A program made the translations under genes and the position numbers. From contig JAEOAD010000031.1 in the NCBI GenBank assembly GCA_036365145.1, forward strand, positions 10,698,001 to 10,762,000: 64,000 nt of DNA, read 5' to 3'. Shown here one piece after another: positions 46,733 through 58,530 of this stretch. Source of the DNA: Orientallactaga sibirica (taxonomy: Eukaryota > Chordata > Mammalia > Rodentia > Dipodidae). The notes below the pieces were generated by a model. The model was not told the DNA's origin and searched no databases. It saw only the letters and a list, made by a program, of their open reading frames with translations. Within the stretch, counting starts at the first letter, position 1. Every line of letters begins with the position of its first letter.

Positions 46733-47016
46733 TTATTATTTATTTATTTTAAGAGCAAGATAGAGGAAAAAAGAGTCTACAGCCATACCACCCTGAACGA
46801 TCTCGTCTGATCTCAGGAGCTAAGCAGGGTAGGGCCTGGTTAGTAACTGGATGGAAGAAAGAGAACATGACAGGTCCTTTTGCTATTGTAAATCAACTCC
46901 AGAAGTATGTGCCACTTTGTGCATCTGGCTTTATATGGTTAACTGGGGAATCAAACCTGGGCTGGCAGCTTTGCAAGTAAGTGCCTTTAACCACTGAGCT
47001 TTTTTCCTCAACCCAA
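46733..47016 (-). repeat. B2-like SINE containing a 5S rRNA insertion
   Basis: Tail ttatttatttattttaagag and GA part to 46775, then 80 foreign bases, then gaacatgacaggtccttttg, gtgcatctggctttatatgg and the head up to aaccactgagctttttt. Confidence 0.9.
46775..46854 (+). pseudogene. 5S rRNA fragment (retroposed, truncated)
   Basis: Begins gtctacagccataccaccct, runs through gatctcgtctgatctcagga, gctaagcagggtagggcctg and ends ggttagtaactggatgg. This is the first ~86 bases of 5S rRNA, with a 6-base deletion after gaac and a few substitutions; the last third is missing. It is flanked by ggaaaaaagag (46765-46775) and ggaagaaagag (46853-46863). Confidence 0.93.
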
Positions 47017-47464
47017 GATTACATTCTGAAATACCCAAGGAATTATTAAACTCAAAGTGTAAATTTTAAGCAATGAGAAAACAAAAAGGAAACATTTTCA
47101 AAAGGTACATATGATATAACAAGAAAGCATATACAAAGGTTTCAGAAGGTATTAGTAGAGAATGTTAAGTTACTCTGTATGAAGCCTAATATGCAAAAGT
47201 AAGCTTTATGAAACAGAAGGAGACTGGGTCAACATATAAAGAAATACTATCCTCAGCGTCTGAAAATACATTAGGTTCAATATAAATATGTTTCAATTAT
47301 TCATACTGAACCTTTTCTATTACAGATAAACAATGTCTCTAAAATCTTGTTGGAAAGGTAACATCAGAGATAGCATGCTACTGTATTGTAAATGCATTGT
47401 ACCTAAAGCATTTATTGGTTGTTTGCTTGCTTGCTTTAGTTTGGTATGGTTTTCCCAATGGTTT

Positions 47465-47572
47465 CTATTTGTTTAAGCAGGGTCTCTCACTCTATAGTCC
47501 AGGCTGGTTTCAAACTCACAGTGATCCTCATACACCTAACCTTCCCAAGTGCTGGCATGCACCACCACACCC
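47465..47572 (-). repeat. B1 SINE, short
   Basis: Inverted: gtttaagcagggtctctcac ... gcatgcaccaccacaccc; followed by a T17 run. Confidence 0.85.
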
Positions 47573-47732
47573 TTTTTTTTTTTTTTTCCAGCACCATTTT
47601 CCAATTGAAATCAAGACACCTCAAGACACATTCCTCAAAAGTTATAAAGTCTAACAATTATACAATTATGTTCATAAGGTATCTACTATGTTCCTAGATA
47701 CTAGAGCTATAGTGGTAAAGAATCAAGGTTCC

Positions 47733-47893
47733 TGGGTGGGAAGATGGCTTAGCATTTAAGGTGTTTGCCTGAGAAGCCTAAGGACCAAGGTTCAGTTTCC
47801 CAGTACCCACACAAGCCAGATGAGGCCCTGGCATGCCCATTCTCTCTCTTTCTATCTGTCTCTTTCTCTCTCTCAAAATAAATAAATATTTTT
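47733..47893 (+). repeat. B2-like SINE with internal deletion
   Basis: Head ctgggtgggaagatggctta; about 45 bases between gccagatg and aggccctggc are missing. Confidence 0.9.
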
Positions 47894-49482
47894 TAAAAAA
47901 AGGAATCAAGGTTCCTATTGATATATAGCTTGGCTTATGGAGGGACACAATATGGTATCTACTCTTTTAAGGGTATAGACAAAGATATCAAAGGAGACAT
48001 GACAACTGACCTAAATGACATCAAAGAGCCTGCAATTGGAGTTAATGGGACAGGAAACTGGCACAGCAAATACAAAGTATCTGTAAGCTAGCCTATACGG
48101 CTAGGGCCAGAGTAACTGTGCAGGGATAGTAATGGGAGGAGATGCTAGGAAATGAGGTCTGAAAGGTGTTGTTTGAAAGCATTAAAGAGAGAGAGAAGGC
48201 AAAAGAAGAAAAACCAAAAGGAGGAAGTTAACAGTATTATTAGTTTAGAACCAGACAGTATTGTCTTTAATCCTTACAATTTTGAGGCTGCTATCAGTGT
48301 ATTTACATTTTCCATGTAAGAAAGCCCAGATTTTAAGAGATCATTTATCCCAGAATACACAAGTAGTAAGTGGAAAGGTCAGAATTTGTACACAAACCCT
48401 ATTCTAGAACTATGTGTCTCTTCTCACTACTTATCATACCTGTCACTGCAATAGTTTCATATTATGACTACATTCAAATTATACAGACTACAAGTTTGAT
48501 ATAGTACATACCAAAAGCCAATCTACTATATGTCCTATTTCTGCTTTCATAAGTTATATAGAAGCCACAGCAATTTTTTCAAGGTTTCAGAATAAAACAA
48601 ATTAAAGGCCATTCCTTAGAGATAAGGCTGTAAACCCAACTGAGTACCCATGACTGGCCTGGTGCAGCAAAATTCAATAAGCACACAGTGAATTTCAACT
48701 AATTCCCAGCATCCCAGCTTCTATGCAACTGTGAACCAACCTATCTATATGCCTTCTCACCCTGCCCAGTATGTTGCCACTCCAGAAAACAGTGGGGCTT
48801 GATGCTAACAGACATGTAAAACCTGGCTCAATTAAGGGCAGAGAAAATAATTTTCTGGTCCTAATCATGTTAGTCATTCAGAGAAAGTTCAAAGCCATTT
48901 CATGTTGAATTGCAACGAAAAGCTAGAGAAAAACACTAATGAAGATGAAACAATAGATCATTTAGAAGCTGATACTCACTCATGTCTGCCCATGCACCAT
49001 GAATATCGCAAGCCCATCCTATTTCAGTTCTGGCTTCATACTATCACTTTAAAAGTTGAGAAAAACACTTAGGTCAGCCCTCGCAAAGTACGTGTTTTGC
49101 TCTGATCCTACTTCTGACAAGGAACTGCAGCATACAGTTCCTTATTTAAGGGCTATTGCAATACCTTCCATGAAACCACATCACCATAACATTGCCAAAC
49201 CTCAGTAAGGTTTTCAAAATCTACCATTAAGTCCACTGAATTGAACCGGGGGAGGGGGTAAAGAAATTCCAGAAAGAGGGACAAGAGGAAACAAAGAAGG
49301 GAAATAGCTCTACTTAAAATAAAGCTATGTCTTAGCTAGCTAGCTGTTGTGGACTCACTTGCAAGGATAGGTATTATCAGATAAAACATTTACATATATG
49401 CATATCAGTAGGATCTTAGCAATGAACTCCTAATTTGCTTTCTCCTGCCTTTGGGGGAGGCAGATGAGGGTATAGGAGTTCA
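47894..49482. other. Intron with a MIR-like patch
   Basis: MIR-like sequence at about 48255-48415 (taatccttacaattttgagg, cacaagtagtaagtggaaag). Nothing else recognised. Confidence 0.5.
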
Positions 49483-49868
49483 TTTCTCATTACTATAATG
49501 AAGTACCTCAGGCTAAATGTGCACACATACAGGAGGTTTATTTAGCTTTCAGTTTTAGAGGCCAAAGCCTCTATCATAGCACTGGTTATGAGAAAGGTCT
49601 TTTTTGCTATATCACTTCAAGGTGGATAGCATCAACATGACAATGCACATATGAAAGCAAGAGGACATGTTACTAGGCAGAAAGCCAAAGATTGCTTCAA
49701 GGGTCAGATTTAGGCTTTTATAACAGGATGAGAGATATCCCTCAAAAACTACTTTAATTTCTTCCCAGTGTGTACTTTTCAATGACCTAAGCAGGCCCCA
49801 CCTCTTAAGACCATCACACTAAGGACCAACATATAAACACAAAACTCAAAACCCCTCCAAACCACAGC
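49483..49868 (-). mobile_element. Old MaLR-type LTR, inverted
   Basis: Contains ttactataatgaagtacctc, ggaggtttatttagctttca, gcaggccccacctcttaaga and ccatcacactaaggaccaac in the order of an inverted MST/MLT-like LTR. Strongly diverged, borders approximate. Confidence 0.45.
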
Positions 49869-50454
49869 ATAGGTGGGAGCATACAGGAAAAGAACTCAGT
49901 AAGAGTGCACAATGGAGCAGCTACTGTCTCTCTCTTATCAGTATTTTGCTCAAGGCTTTGATTTATAAAATGATTAGAAAAAGAAAACCTCACAAAGTAA
50001 TACTTAGAACATGGTAAGGATTATTGAGTCTTTACTCCAACAGTACCATTTGTGTGATTCCTCATCTGTGAAGTCAGAACACTATGTTGTGAGGATCAAA
50101 GGAATATGAATGACAAGTGTTAGCCCAGACTTCAGATACTCAAAATGAAAACAAACTATGACTCTGTGATATACTAATAGGGCTGGTATTGACCCTAATG
50201 AACAAAATAAAAGGAAGTTTTTCATTATTAGATTTTTATTTTTAAGGCATGGGGATCTTTTTTTAAGGTAACTGTCAGACAACTATCCTTATTTATCTCA
50301 CCAAAAGTACAAGAGGAAAACAAGGTTTAATTTCCCTGCTGTTTCAAGGAAAAGTATCATAACTGTTGAGTAAAGATAACCAGAAAACACAGGGGAAAGG
50401 TTGGTGGCAAGAAAGAGATGTTTTAAAGCAAAAACACTGTCAATTAATCTTTCC

Positions 50455-50620
50455 TAGCTCTCCAAAGCAGATATTAGCTAAGTTCTAAGAACTTTAGAAA
50501 TATGTTTTCATTTAATCCTAACAGATCTATAAGGGATATATTTTTCCCATTTTATATATGAGAAAACTGAGGCCCACAGAAATTACACTCAAATTGAGTT
50601 TTGCAACCTTTGTCATCAAA
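50455..50620 (+). repeat. MIR
   Basis: Clear core: tttaatcctaacagatctat, ttcccattttatatatgaga, aaactgaggcccacagaaat. Confidence 0.75.
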
Positions 50621-51410
50621 TATTTACATGCCTTCTAAAAGTTGATGTTGTCAGTTATGAAGTAAATGAAAATTTAGGCCACCCTATTTGTGAGGCTGAC
50701 CCACTAAATAAAAGTAAGTGTTGGAATTAAGTATGCTCTACACACGGTTCACATAATTAAAATACAAATGTCCCTATGTGCTTTATATTAGGAAATTCTA
50801 CTGGCCAGAAAGTACACAGTATACATTTACTGTATGAATAAAATGCTCTCTCTAGTAATTAGTGAATGTAAAAGCTGTTAATGTTAATTGCAGAAACAAT
50901 TATGAGTTTTCAAATGAACTGAGAACTAACTTGACAATATCAGCACTGAGAAAATGTACTATACTGGCTAGATAACTTTAGGAGCATTTTATCTTTTTAA
51001 GTCAACAAATGTTCATAAAAAAAATTAATAGCATAAGGAATTATTATAGACAGTAGATTTTTATTAGCCTTCGTATCTTAGGAGTTAGTATCTTAGGACT
51101 TAGAAAACCAAGTCAAATAATATCTAAAATTATAAATCTCACTCTACCTAGTCATGCATCTTTCAACAGAAAGTTTTATGTGCAAATTATTCACATTTTA
51201 CATGAAAAAAGGAGAAGTGTCAACACACCCATGTTTAAATTTGATAATAAGACAAAATATCTAAAAGCATGTATAACTATGATAAATCATCCTCTATCAA
51301 TAAGGAACCATAATTTGGAAAGATGTGTTTGAAAGGAAAGTAGGTCTCCAAATATAATTTGTTTTCCTTAATATCAAAACGGAATTTTTTTCATTCAAAA
51401 TGAGATTATA

Positions 51411-51608
51411 AAAAGAATACTTCGCCAGGTATGGTGGCATAAGCCTTTAATCCCAGCATTCGGGAGGCAAAGGTAGGAGGATCGCCATGAATTCGAGGCC
51501 ACCCTGAGATTACATAGAGAATTCCAGGTCAGCCTGGGCTAGAGTGAGACCCTACCTTGAAAAACCGAAAAATGAAAAACAAACAAACAAAAAAAAAAAG
51601 AATACTTC
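51411..51608 (+). repeat. B1 SINE, young, with target duplication
   Basis: Element 51424-51595 between perfect 13-base repeats aaaagaatacttc (51411-51423 and 51596-51608). Body gccaggtatggtggcataag ... gaccctaccttgaaaaaccg. Confidence 0.95.
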
Positions 51609-51756
51609 AAGAACACAAATCCTTTGGTGAGTGCAGACACTCAATATTTAAAGAAAACCTTATCAAGATAATTGTTACACAATGCCAAGCAACCTAAGCA
51701 ATGAAAGGACTTTTGTGATTCACATAACTAAGAATACTAATAGAAAATTCCTTCTA

Positions 51757-51898
51757 GGGGCTGGGGTGATGGCTCAGCAGTTAAAGATACTTGCCTGCAA
51801 AGACTGCTGGCCTGGTTGCAATTCCCCAGCCATTCATGTAAAGTCAGACAAGTGTTCCTTTGCAGTAGCAAGAGACACTGGTGCACATATTTAAAATT
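51757..51898 (+). repeat. B2-like SINE, type IV
   Basis: Head ggggctggggtgatggctca, gcctgcaaagactgctggcc, body cagccattcatgtaaagtca; ends gagacactggtgcac without CT tract. Confidence 0.85.
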
Positions 51899-52067
51899 TT
51901 TAAAACAAGATTCCTTCTAAAAACATGCTACTAAAGACTTTCCTGAATTATAATTGTCTATGATCTAACTAAAGATATTGTCAATGTGCCAGGACAAAGC
52001 AGTTAAACTGAAAGCACAGTATAATACCTGGTAATGCTGAGGTGTTCCTCCATAATTAAGATCAAGC

Positions 52068-52214
52068 TTTTCTTTTTTGAGTCAGGGTCTCAATCTAGCA
52101 CAGACTAATGTGTAACTCACTATGCAGTCCAGGTTGGCCTTGAACTCATATGGCAATCTTCCTAACTCAGCCTCCCAACTGCTGGGATTATGGGTGTGAA
52201 CCACTTCACTTCTC
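52068..52214 (-). repeat. B1 SINE
   Basis: Inverted: cttttttgagtcagggtctc ... tgtgaaccacttcactt. Confidence 0.87.
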
Positions 52215-52312
52215 TCCCTTAGTTTCCTCAACTATAAAATAGGAATAATACTCTACGGACTTGTCAAGCTTTGTGAGATTCAAAATCTCAAATAATAGCT
52301 TAAGGGTGACCA
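52215..52312 (-). repeat. MIR fragment
   Basis: ttagtttcctcaactataaa, ataggaataatactctac is the inverted MIR core. Confidence 0.6.
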
Positions 52313-52692
52313 ATCATATTTTAAAACACTCGTGTAAAGTTACTATGATGTAAAGTTATGAATTATAATGAGGACCCTATTTTTCTGGGGGAAATAAACA
52401 GGCTAGAGCTAAATGGAAAGTATATAACCCTTTTGTAATTAGTTAAATGTTCTATCACCCTGTGTCTTCCTAAATTTCTTCTGTCAAATTTCTGTAGAGG
52501 AAAGAATGTGGGGTTTACTTATGTCAGGTCCCTGAGGCACCATATTTCCTTCAAAAAATATAAGTAATACTCACTTCAGGAAGGCCATCTTAAGGCTGAA
52601 CTAAAATAATATCTGTGATAGTACAGTGTGGGCATTCAACAAATAAAAATCTGAGCTGATACTAAAAATCAGATAAAGCTTATGAAGATGAA

Positions 52693-52841
52693 TACTTTTT
52701 TTCGAGGTAGGGTCTCACTCTAGCTCAGGCTGACCTGGAATTCACTATGTGGTCTCAGGGTGGCCTTGAACTCTCAGCAATCCTCCTACCTCTGCCTCCT
52801 AGGTGCCAGGACTGACAGTGTGCACCACCGTGCTCAGCTGG
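52693..52841 (-). repeat. B1 SINE
   Basis: Inverted, well preserved: cgaggtagggtctcactcta ... gcaccaccgtgctcagct. Confidence 0.92.
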
Positions 52842-52937
52842 AAGATGAATACTTTTAAACTGGCATTTAGGGCAGCTGAAATAATTCAACACTTTTAGGT
52901 CAACACTCTAATGCTGAAAATCTTAAAGAAATATTTT

Positions 52938-53047
52938 TGCTAGGTGTGGTAGCTCATGCCTTTAGTCCCAGCACTCAGGAGGTTGAGGCAGAAGGATCAC
53001 TATTAGTTCTAGCCCAGCCTAGGATACAGACCTTGCTTAAAAAAAAT
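52938..53047 (+). repeat. B1 SINE, short
   Basis: tgctaggtgtggtagctcat ... cccagcctaggatacagacc, A tail of eight. Confidence 0.85.
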
Positions 53048-53145
53048 CCTTTTCTTGTGAAGATAGTGGCATTTAAAATGATTTGTGTAAAACAAACTAT
53101 AAAAGGGCTCCACAGAGGCAGACTCAATTGCATTCAAAGTAACTG

Positions 53146-53325
53146 CTGGGGCTGGGGAGATGGTGAATGGTTAAAGGTGTTTGCTTGCAAAGCCTGCAGG
53201 CTCAGGATTTGATTCCCCAGTCACCTACATAAAGCCAGAAGGGCATTTATATGCAGTGGTAAGAGACCCTGGTGTACCACACAACACACACACACACACA
53301 TAAGTGCAAATGTTTTTTTCTTTAA
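53146..53325 (+). repeat. B2-like SINE, type IV
   Basis: Head tggggctggggagatggtga, ttgcaaagcctgcaggctca, body gtcacctacataaagccaga, then a short (CA)n in place of the CT tail. Confidence 0.87.
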
Positions 53326-53649
53326 ATGCTTGCAAAAGTAACTGCTCTGAAATTCTCCCATTTTCTCTACTATTTTTAATTCATAGGAAAGTAGGATAAA
53401 TATTACAAAAATAATTTTTGGCAGATCAACTAGTATTTGAGTTATTCTGGTCAGTGGCCTTAATTGGAGTGATGTTATTATACATAATTATAAGAAACTT
53501 TCAAATAGATTACTATAAACTTTAACAATGGTTATGTACAAATTTCATTTGGTTTTAACAACAATGTGATAGAAGTAGAATAATACAGTTACTTACGAAA
53601 ACAGGTAAAATGTACCTAATCCTATCTCACTTAAAAATAGATGATGAAG

Positions 53650-53765
53650 ACTAGGCACAGTGTCTCTCAAGAGGCTGAGGTAGGTAGAATGCCATGAGTT
53701 CAAGGCTGATCTGGACCACATAATAAACTCAGGACAGCATGAGTTATTTGAGACCTTGTTTTTAA
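53650..53765 (+). repeat. B1 SINE, head deleted internally
   Basis: actaggcacagtgtctctca jumps to aagaggctgaggtaggtaga, so the 'taatcccagca' block is gone. Confidence 0.78.
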
Positions 53766-53779
53766 AAAAACTAACTAAC

Positions 53780-53986
53780 TGGGCTGGAGAGATGGTTTAG
53801 TGGTTAAGGCACTTGCCTGCAAAGCCAAAGAACCCAGGTTCAATTGCCCAGGACCCACGTAAGCCAGATGCACAGGGTGGTGCATGTGTCTGGAGTTTGT
53901 TTGCAGTGGCTGGAAGCCCTGATGCACCCATTCTCTCTCTCTCTCTGCCTCTTTCTCCCTCTCTTTCTCAAAAAAAAAAAAAAACT
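53780..53986 (+). repeat. B2-like SINE (generic type), well preserved
   Basis: gggctggagagatggtttag, box B aacccaggttcaattgccca, gccagatgcacagggtggtg, CT tract and an A tail with AAACTAAACTAAA imperfection. Confidence 0.94.
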
Positions 53987-54329
53987 AAACTAAAATAAAA
54001 TAATAAAAAAACTAAACGAACAAACAGTTTTGATGAAAGAAATAGAACTGTATGGGAAGAGACTAATAATTTTCTGGTGGGGAGAAAAGGCATAAGATAA
54101 CCAACATTTAAAGATCGTAGTATCTACTAGAAAGATAGCACCAGACAGTGTTGCACTTCTTAACTTCTGACAAACCCCTTTGTGACTTTCCTAAAACAAA
54201 CTCTTTATCATAAATGGCCATAAACTTGCCTATATTTAAAGGAAGACACATCCCATGAAGTCTACGCTTAGACCTCTTTGGAAAGAATCTTGGGAATGGA
54301 AAGCACAGCCTCTTAAGAGGTTTGGCATC

Positions 54330-54430
54330 AATTTCTTGGCCCACTACCTCATTATCCTAACCCAGTCTATTTGCTTCTTTGGACCTGTTTCCTCATCTAA
54401 TAAAGATGATGGTACACAGAATTGGTTTAC
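54330..54430 (-). repeat. MIR fragment
   Basis: ggacctgtttcctcatctaa, taaagatgatggtac matches the inverted MIR core. Confidence 0.55.
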
Positions 54431-54544
54431 ATGTTTGGTTTACCCATTATGTGTTGATCAACATTTAGGTTAATTCCTACTTTTGGCTGTATGTAGGCCT
54501 TTTGTAAGTTGACAAATAATATTTGTAAGGTACACTATGACTTT

Positions 54545-54742
54545 TTAAAAATACATATATATTAGAGGGGGAGGGGAGAAGGTGGGAGAATAGGTGCACT
54601 AGAAGTTCCTGCTACTGCAAATGAGCTCCAGATGCACGCACTACTTTGTGCATCTGGCTTTATGTGGATACTGGGGAATTGAACCGAGGCCTTCACACTT
54701 TGCAAGCAAGTGTTTTAAACCACTAAGTCATCTCTCCAGCCC
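54545..54742 (-). repeat. B2-like SINE, inverted
   Basis: From the GGGGA-rich tail (gagggggaggggagaaggtg) to the head (aagtcatctctccagccct). Confidence 0.92.
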
Positions 54743-54884
54743 TGTGATTTCTGATCAATGTACACACTGTGAAAACATTTGAATCAACCTACTTAACAAA
54801 GCAATCACCTCACCTGCTTCACTTTGTGATGAGAACATTTAAAATCTCTTTTAGTAGTAGTCTTAAAACACACTTTATTTGGGC

Positions 54885-55215
54885 ACATGCTATAACATGG
54901 CTGAATCTTAAAGATAATGTGCTATGTGAAAGAAGCCAGACAAAGAATGTTAAATACTGCACAATCCTCATACTTAAGAGGGGTAGCTAGAACGCGGAAG
55001 CTCTTAAGGAACAGAAAGTAGAACAGAGGTTACTGGAAGTTAGGGAAAGAGTGAATTGGAGTTAGTACTTTATGAGTATAATTTCTGTTTGGGGTAATGA
55101 AGAGGCTCTGGATTGGAGAGTGGTGAGGTTACACAATACTGTGAGTTGTACACCTAAAAATGACGGAAGGAGTAAATTTGATGTTCTCTGTGTTTATGTG
55201 TTATCACAATAAGGT
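54885..55215 (+). repeat. Old L1 (L1M) 3' end
   Basis: Order of motifs: atgctataacatggctgaat, gtgctatgtgaaagaagcca, gacaaagaatgttaaatact, cagaaagtagaacagaggtt, actgtgagttgtacacctaa. This is the L1M 3' terminus. Confidence 0.78.
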
Positions 55216-56992
55216 AACATTCCTGACCTGTTATAGCTGAAATTCTACCAAAGTTTGCCAGTAAGGTTGACAGAATTAGGAGAATCACCTCTTTACCCCT
55301 CCTTTTTTTTTCAGAGTTGAAATTTTTATTTATTTTTTAAACTTTTTATTTTAATTGCTAGCTGTGACTCAGCACTTTTCCTTGGTTTCAAAATAGAAAC
55401 TGCCCAGAAGAATTTATGTTAAGGGCAAAACCTGCAACAAGATGCTCATATTCTGTTATCAAAGTTCTCTATTTGGGGATATGTCTCTGGTTGATTTTCC
55501 CTCACCACTCTTCCTTCAAAAGGAAATAAGTGGTCTTCCACATGTAACAGAGGTCATACTTTAAGTTTAAAAAAAAAATGCCCAAGAATAAACATATTCC
55601 AGTTTTTTCAAAGCTATGCTGCAATAAGTCTTGTGACATCCTGATCCAAGCATATAATGAAGCTGTTGCAATCACTGTATTTCCCCATTTGGATGGCAGT
55701 CCTTAACCAACTCTGCTTCCCACTAAAAACTCTAAGATATAACATCAAATGAGGAACTGCATTTGAACTTGACAATAGTTTGAGTTACTTGTTTCAACTT
55801 CTAGAACAAGGCCTCCCTTCCTGAGACCATGAGGCAAACAATAGAATGAAGATAATTGCTAGCCAGATGGGAAGTATGAAGGAGCACTAATGAGCATTCT
55901 CTGGAATACTATCACGGCAGAGCTCAGGTATCCAAACTCACCTGAGATGAAGAGTGCTCCTCCTACAAATGCTGTATCTTAGCACCCACTGCAAAGTGTC
56001 TAGCAAAGTAGGTTTATGCTTGGCTTGACAAGCCAAGTGACAGGCTTGGCAAATGAAGCAAAAAAAAAAAAAAAAAAAAAGCTTAGATAACTGTTAAGTT
56101 GTACTTACATTCTGAAATACCTTTGTGGCTCTTCCAGATTAGCTTGTCCACATGCAGACAATAAAGGGGGGGTATCTAAAACCTGGCTCAAGCAAAAGAT
56201 CTGAGAATTTGGAAATGCCTCAGTTTACAAGGATTTACATTCAATTGGGAATGAATAGGGTTTATTCTTTTTCAGATGAGATAGAAAACTTATGGTGATC
56301 ATGAAAGTATATTAAAAATAAATATTTGAATGATAATCACTGGCTATTATATAGTACTGGCTTTTATTTATTTTTTTAAAGAAAAAAATTCTGAAATGTT
56401 TTGACTAACAGTCTTCCTCCAGAACATAGAACAATTGAACCCAAAGACAAACAGGATTTCCCAGTGCACATTTCCACAACAATGCAATTGCTTTTAACTG
56501 CTATTTATAAGAATCCACTGCTCTGAATTTTATTCACAGATATTGCATTCAAACCAAAACTCAAATTTTTACCTATTTCTATATGTAATTATATCATTAA
56601 AGTAATAATTTCTAATTAATTCTTTCAAGTCTTGAAGACATGCCAGAAAAAATATATGGCTCAGAAAAACTTTTCTCACAAACTAACAGCAAGATAATGT
56701 ATATGCTGGCAGGGTCACATTACCCACACAAGAAGACTCTTCTGAGTTTTCTGGAAAATACAAGCGGTAAGAAGCTATGAAAGCAGAGAGACAGGAGACA
56801 AAAAAAACTGTAAACTCACGTTTGTGTCTTTCAAACCATTAAGTCCTTAGCAGGAGCAAGCTTGCAAACCTCTGGTGGCAGGCAAGGTACAGAGCAGAGG
56901 GTGGCAAACTCCCACTGAGAAGCCAGTGTAGGCTGGACTATTACAGGGGGTGGGACTAGTGATGAGAGGAGGAGAAGAGAATGAGCACTTAC
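55216..56992 (-). other. AKAP13: AKAP13 intron next to the ankyrin exon, repeat-poor
   Basis: About 1.8 kb downstream of the ankyrin exon's donor, without SINEs; an A20 run lies at 56061-56080. No open frame with splice borders. Confidence 0.55.
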
Positions 56993-57176
56993 TCAGTTAG
57001 AAGCTGGTGTAGTTTGTGATAACCTCGTTCCAAGGCCAGGCTTACAGGAGTTGCTCCTTCCTGGTTGTGGATGTTGAGAGCTCCTCGGCCACCTGGCTTC
57101 TGCAACAGGAACCATGTCAATCGCAGCAGTCCCAGCCTCACAGCAAAATGCATCAATGTTTCCCGAGGGCCACCAT
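56993..57176 (-). CDS. AKAP13: AKAP13 internal exon, ankyrin-type segment
   Basis: This 184-base exon encodes 60 complete codons between split codons at both ends. The peptide starts GGPRETLMHFAVRLGLLRL and ends SLALERGYHKLHQLLT, with the helix-turn-helix spacing of an ankyrin repeat (TLMHFAVRLG..., then GATPVSLALERGY). I recognise it as the N-terminal ankyrin-like stretch of AKAP13. The acceptor is a pyrimidine tract ending in cacag before AT; the donor is GA followed by gtaagt. The first two bases complete an Asp codon begun in the previous exon, and the final GA is completed by G of the next exon to Glu, so the frame is intact. The upstream neighbouring exon was not found between here and 64000. 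Translation can be read further upstream in frame, but that is intron. Confidence 0.95.
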
Positions 57177-58460
57177 CTGTGAATGGGGGAGAACATGAAA
57201 ATAAGAATTTAACAATTATTAACAAAAAAGCACAAATACAGACAAGTTATAATGGCCAAGGAAAATCAGCTCTCAGGTAAAGACAAGACAAAGCTAGGAA
57301 AAAAAGTATCAGATGCAAAACTTTCAAAAGGAAATGGACCCACAAAAGCTTATCATTTTTGTATTATGACTTTTTCATGGGGGTAAGGAAGGTTATAAAG
57401 AACTACACATTATTTTTCTTAAAAGAAAAAAAAAGAAACAAATACTGCCCTGCAAGATAGGGATCTAAGGTGAACAGTTGGAGGACTTACATGGGTGTAT
57501 CCTAAATGCTATAATTACTTTTAAAAAGAAGGAGTTGGCTAGTTAAACACTAAAAACAGGTTCTACTTGTTAAGTATACACAAGTCTTTTTCAGTCCCCC
57601 ACATTAAGGGCCTATCAAATTGCTGGCACTGCGAGCTTTTTGTTTGGTTAATGAGAAAAAGAAATGCATCTCCAGGCATAATGAGACTACTTGTAAGCCA
57701 ATACACAATAACTTCAGAAATGAAAGCATGTGCTTGGGCTTACTTCACTTAAAATGAAGGCTCCTTCTTGGTGTAATGAGTCACTCTAAAAGTGGTGGAA
57801 TGAGGGAGGGCTTTGAATCAGGAAAATCTGGGTTCAAACTTGGTATTTAACCATCTGTTTCGTTAGGCATGATTCACTTGCTTCCTGAGCTTCATTTTCC
57901 AAAACTCTAGAGCAAGAGACCATCATCTACCCAGAGCTGTTGTAACAAATGAGAAGGGCAGATGAAATGCTAGCCTAATGACCAGCTGTAGGGTTCTCAT
58001 TAATGCAGTTCTCCTCCCTTTCCCTGCTCTTGGCCCTGTTCTCCTGGGCTTCAAATTACATCCTGGGTTCACTAGCAACATTCTTTTTCTTCACCATCCT
58101 CTTGTGCCCAGCTGTGATGACAGGCGCTAAGGCCACATAGGATTGTAGTAGTTTTCTTCTTCTCAGCTTAGCTTTCATCTTTCGTCCTCCATCCTATCCA
58201 CTGAGCATTCATGTCTCTCTTATTCTGAAATCTTATATAAGTATCACAATAAGAATGGACACATTTTTGAAACTGTGGCTTTATATGGAATCACACTGTT
58301 TTCTAATATCATCTGTACATTACAGAGTTGTTTCTTATTACCAATGTAAATTTTCTTAAAGGTAAGTTTGTCTTTCATCATTTATTTTTTTTCCTATAAA
58401 ACTACATATACACAGGTCAATTCTTTCAAGCAGAGGTACATAGCTGAAAATAAATCATTG
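57177..58460. other. Intron upstream of the ankyrin exon
   Basis: Upstream flank of the exon, with its pyrimidine-rich acceptor at 57177-57195. A MIR-like element lies at about 57790-57985 (aatctgggttcaaacttggt, ttcctgagcttcattttcca). No further exon seen. Confidence 0.5.
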
Positions 58461-58461
58461 T

Positions 58462-58530
58462 TGCAGGGTCAGCAACTTAGCTTAGCATGCACCAGGCCCT
58501 GAGTTTGATCCTCAATACCATCAGGAAAAA
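58462..58530 (+). repeat. ID-like SINE fragment
   Basis: gggtcagcaacttagcttag, caccaggccctgagtttgat, cctcaatacc resembles the rodent ID head. Confidence 0.6.

Larger units (their letters stand above)
1..57176 (-). other. AKAP13: AKAP13 gene, internal part (four coding exons and their introns)
   Basis: The four exons described separately read right to left and encode consecutive pieces of AKAP13 (AKAP-Lbc). The family is known as a cytoplasmic scaffold that binds the regulatory subunit of PKA, assembles PKD, PKC and MAP-kinase modules, and has a C-terminal DH-PH unit that activates RhoA. Exon phases agree at all three junctions seen here (GA|G, complete codon, G|AA), so the order is a real transcript order. 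Introns are about 19.4 kb, 3.7 kb and 3.5 kb; the intron after the last visible exon is at least 27 kb. The Rho-GEF half must lie beyond the left edge and the N terminus beyond the right edge. Confidence 0.95.
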
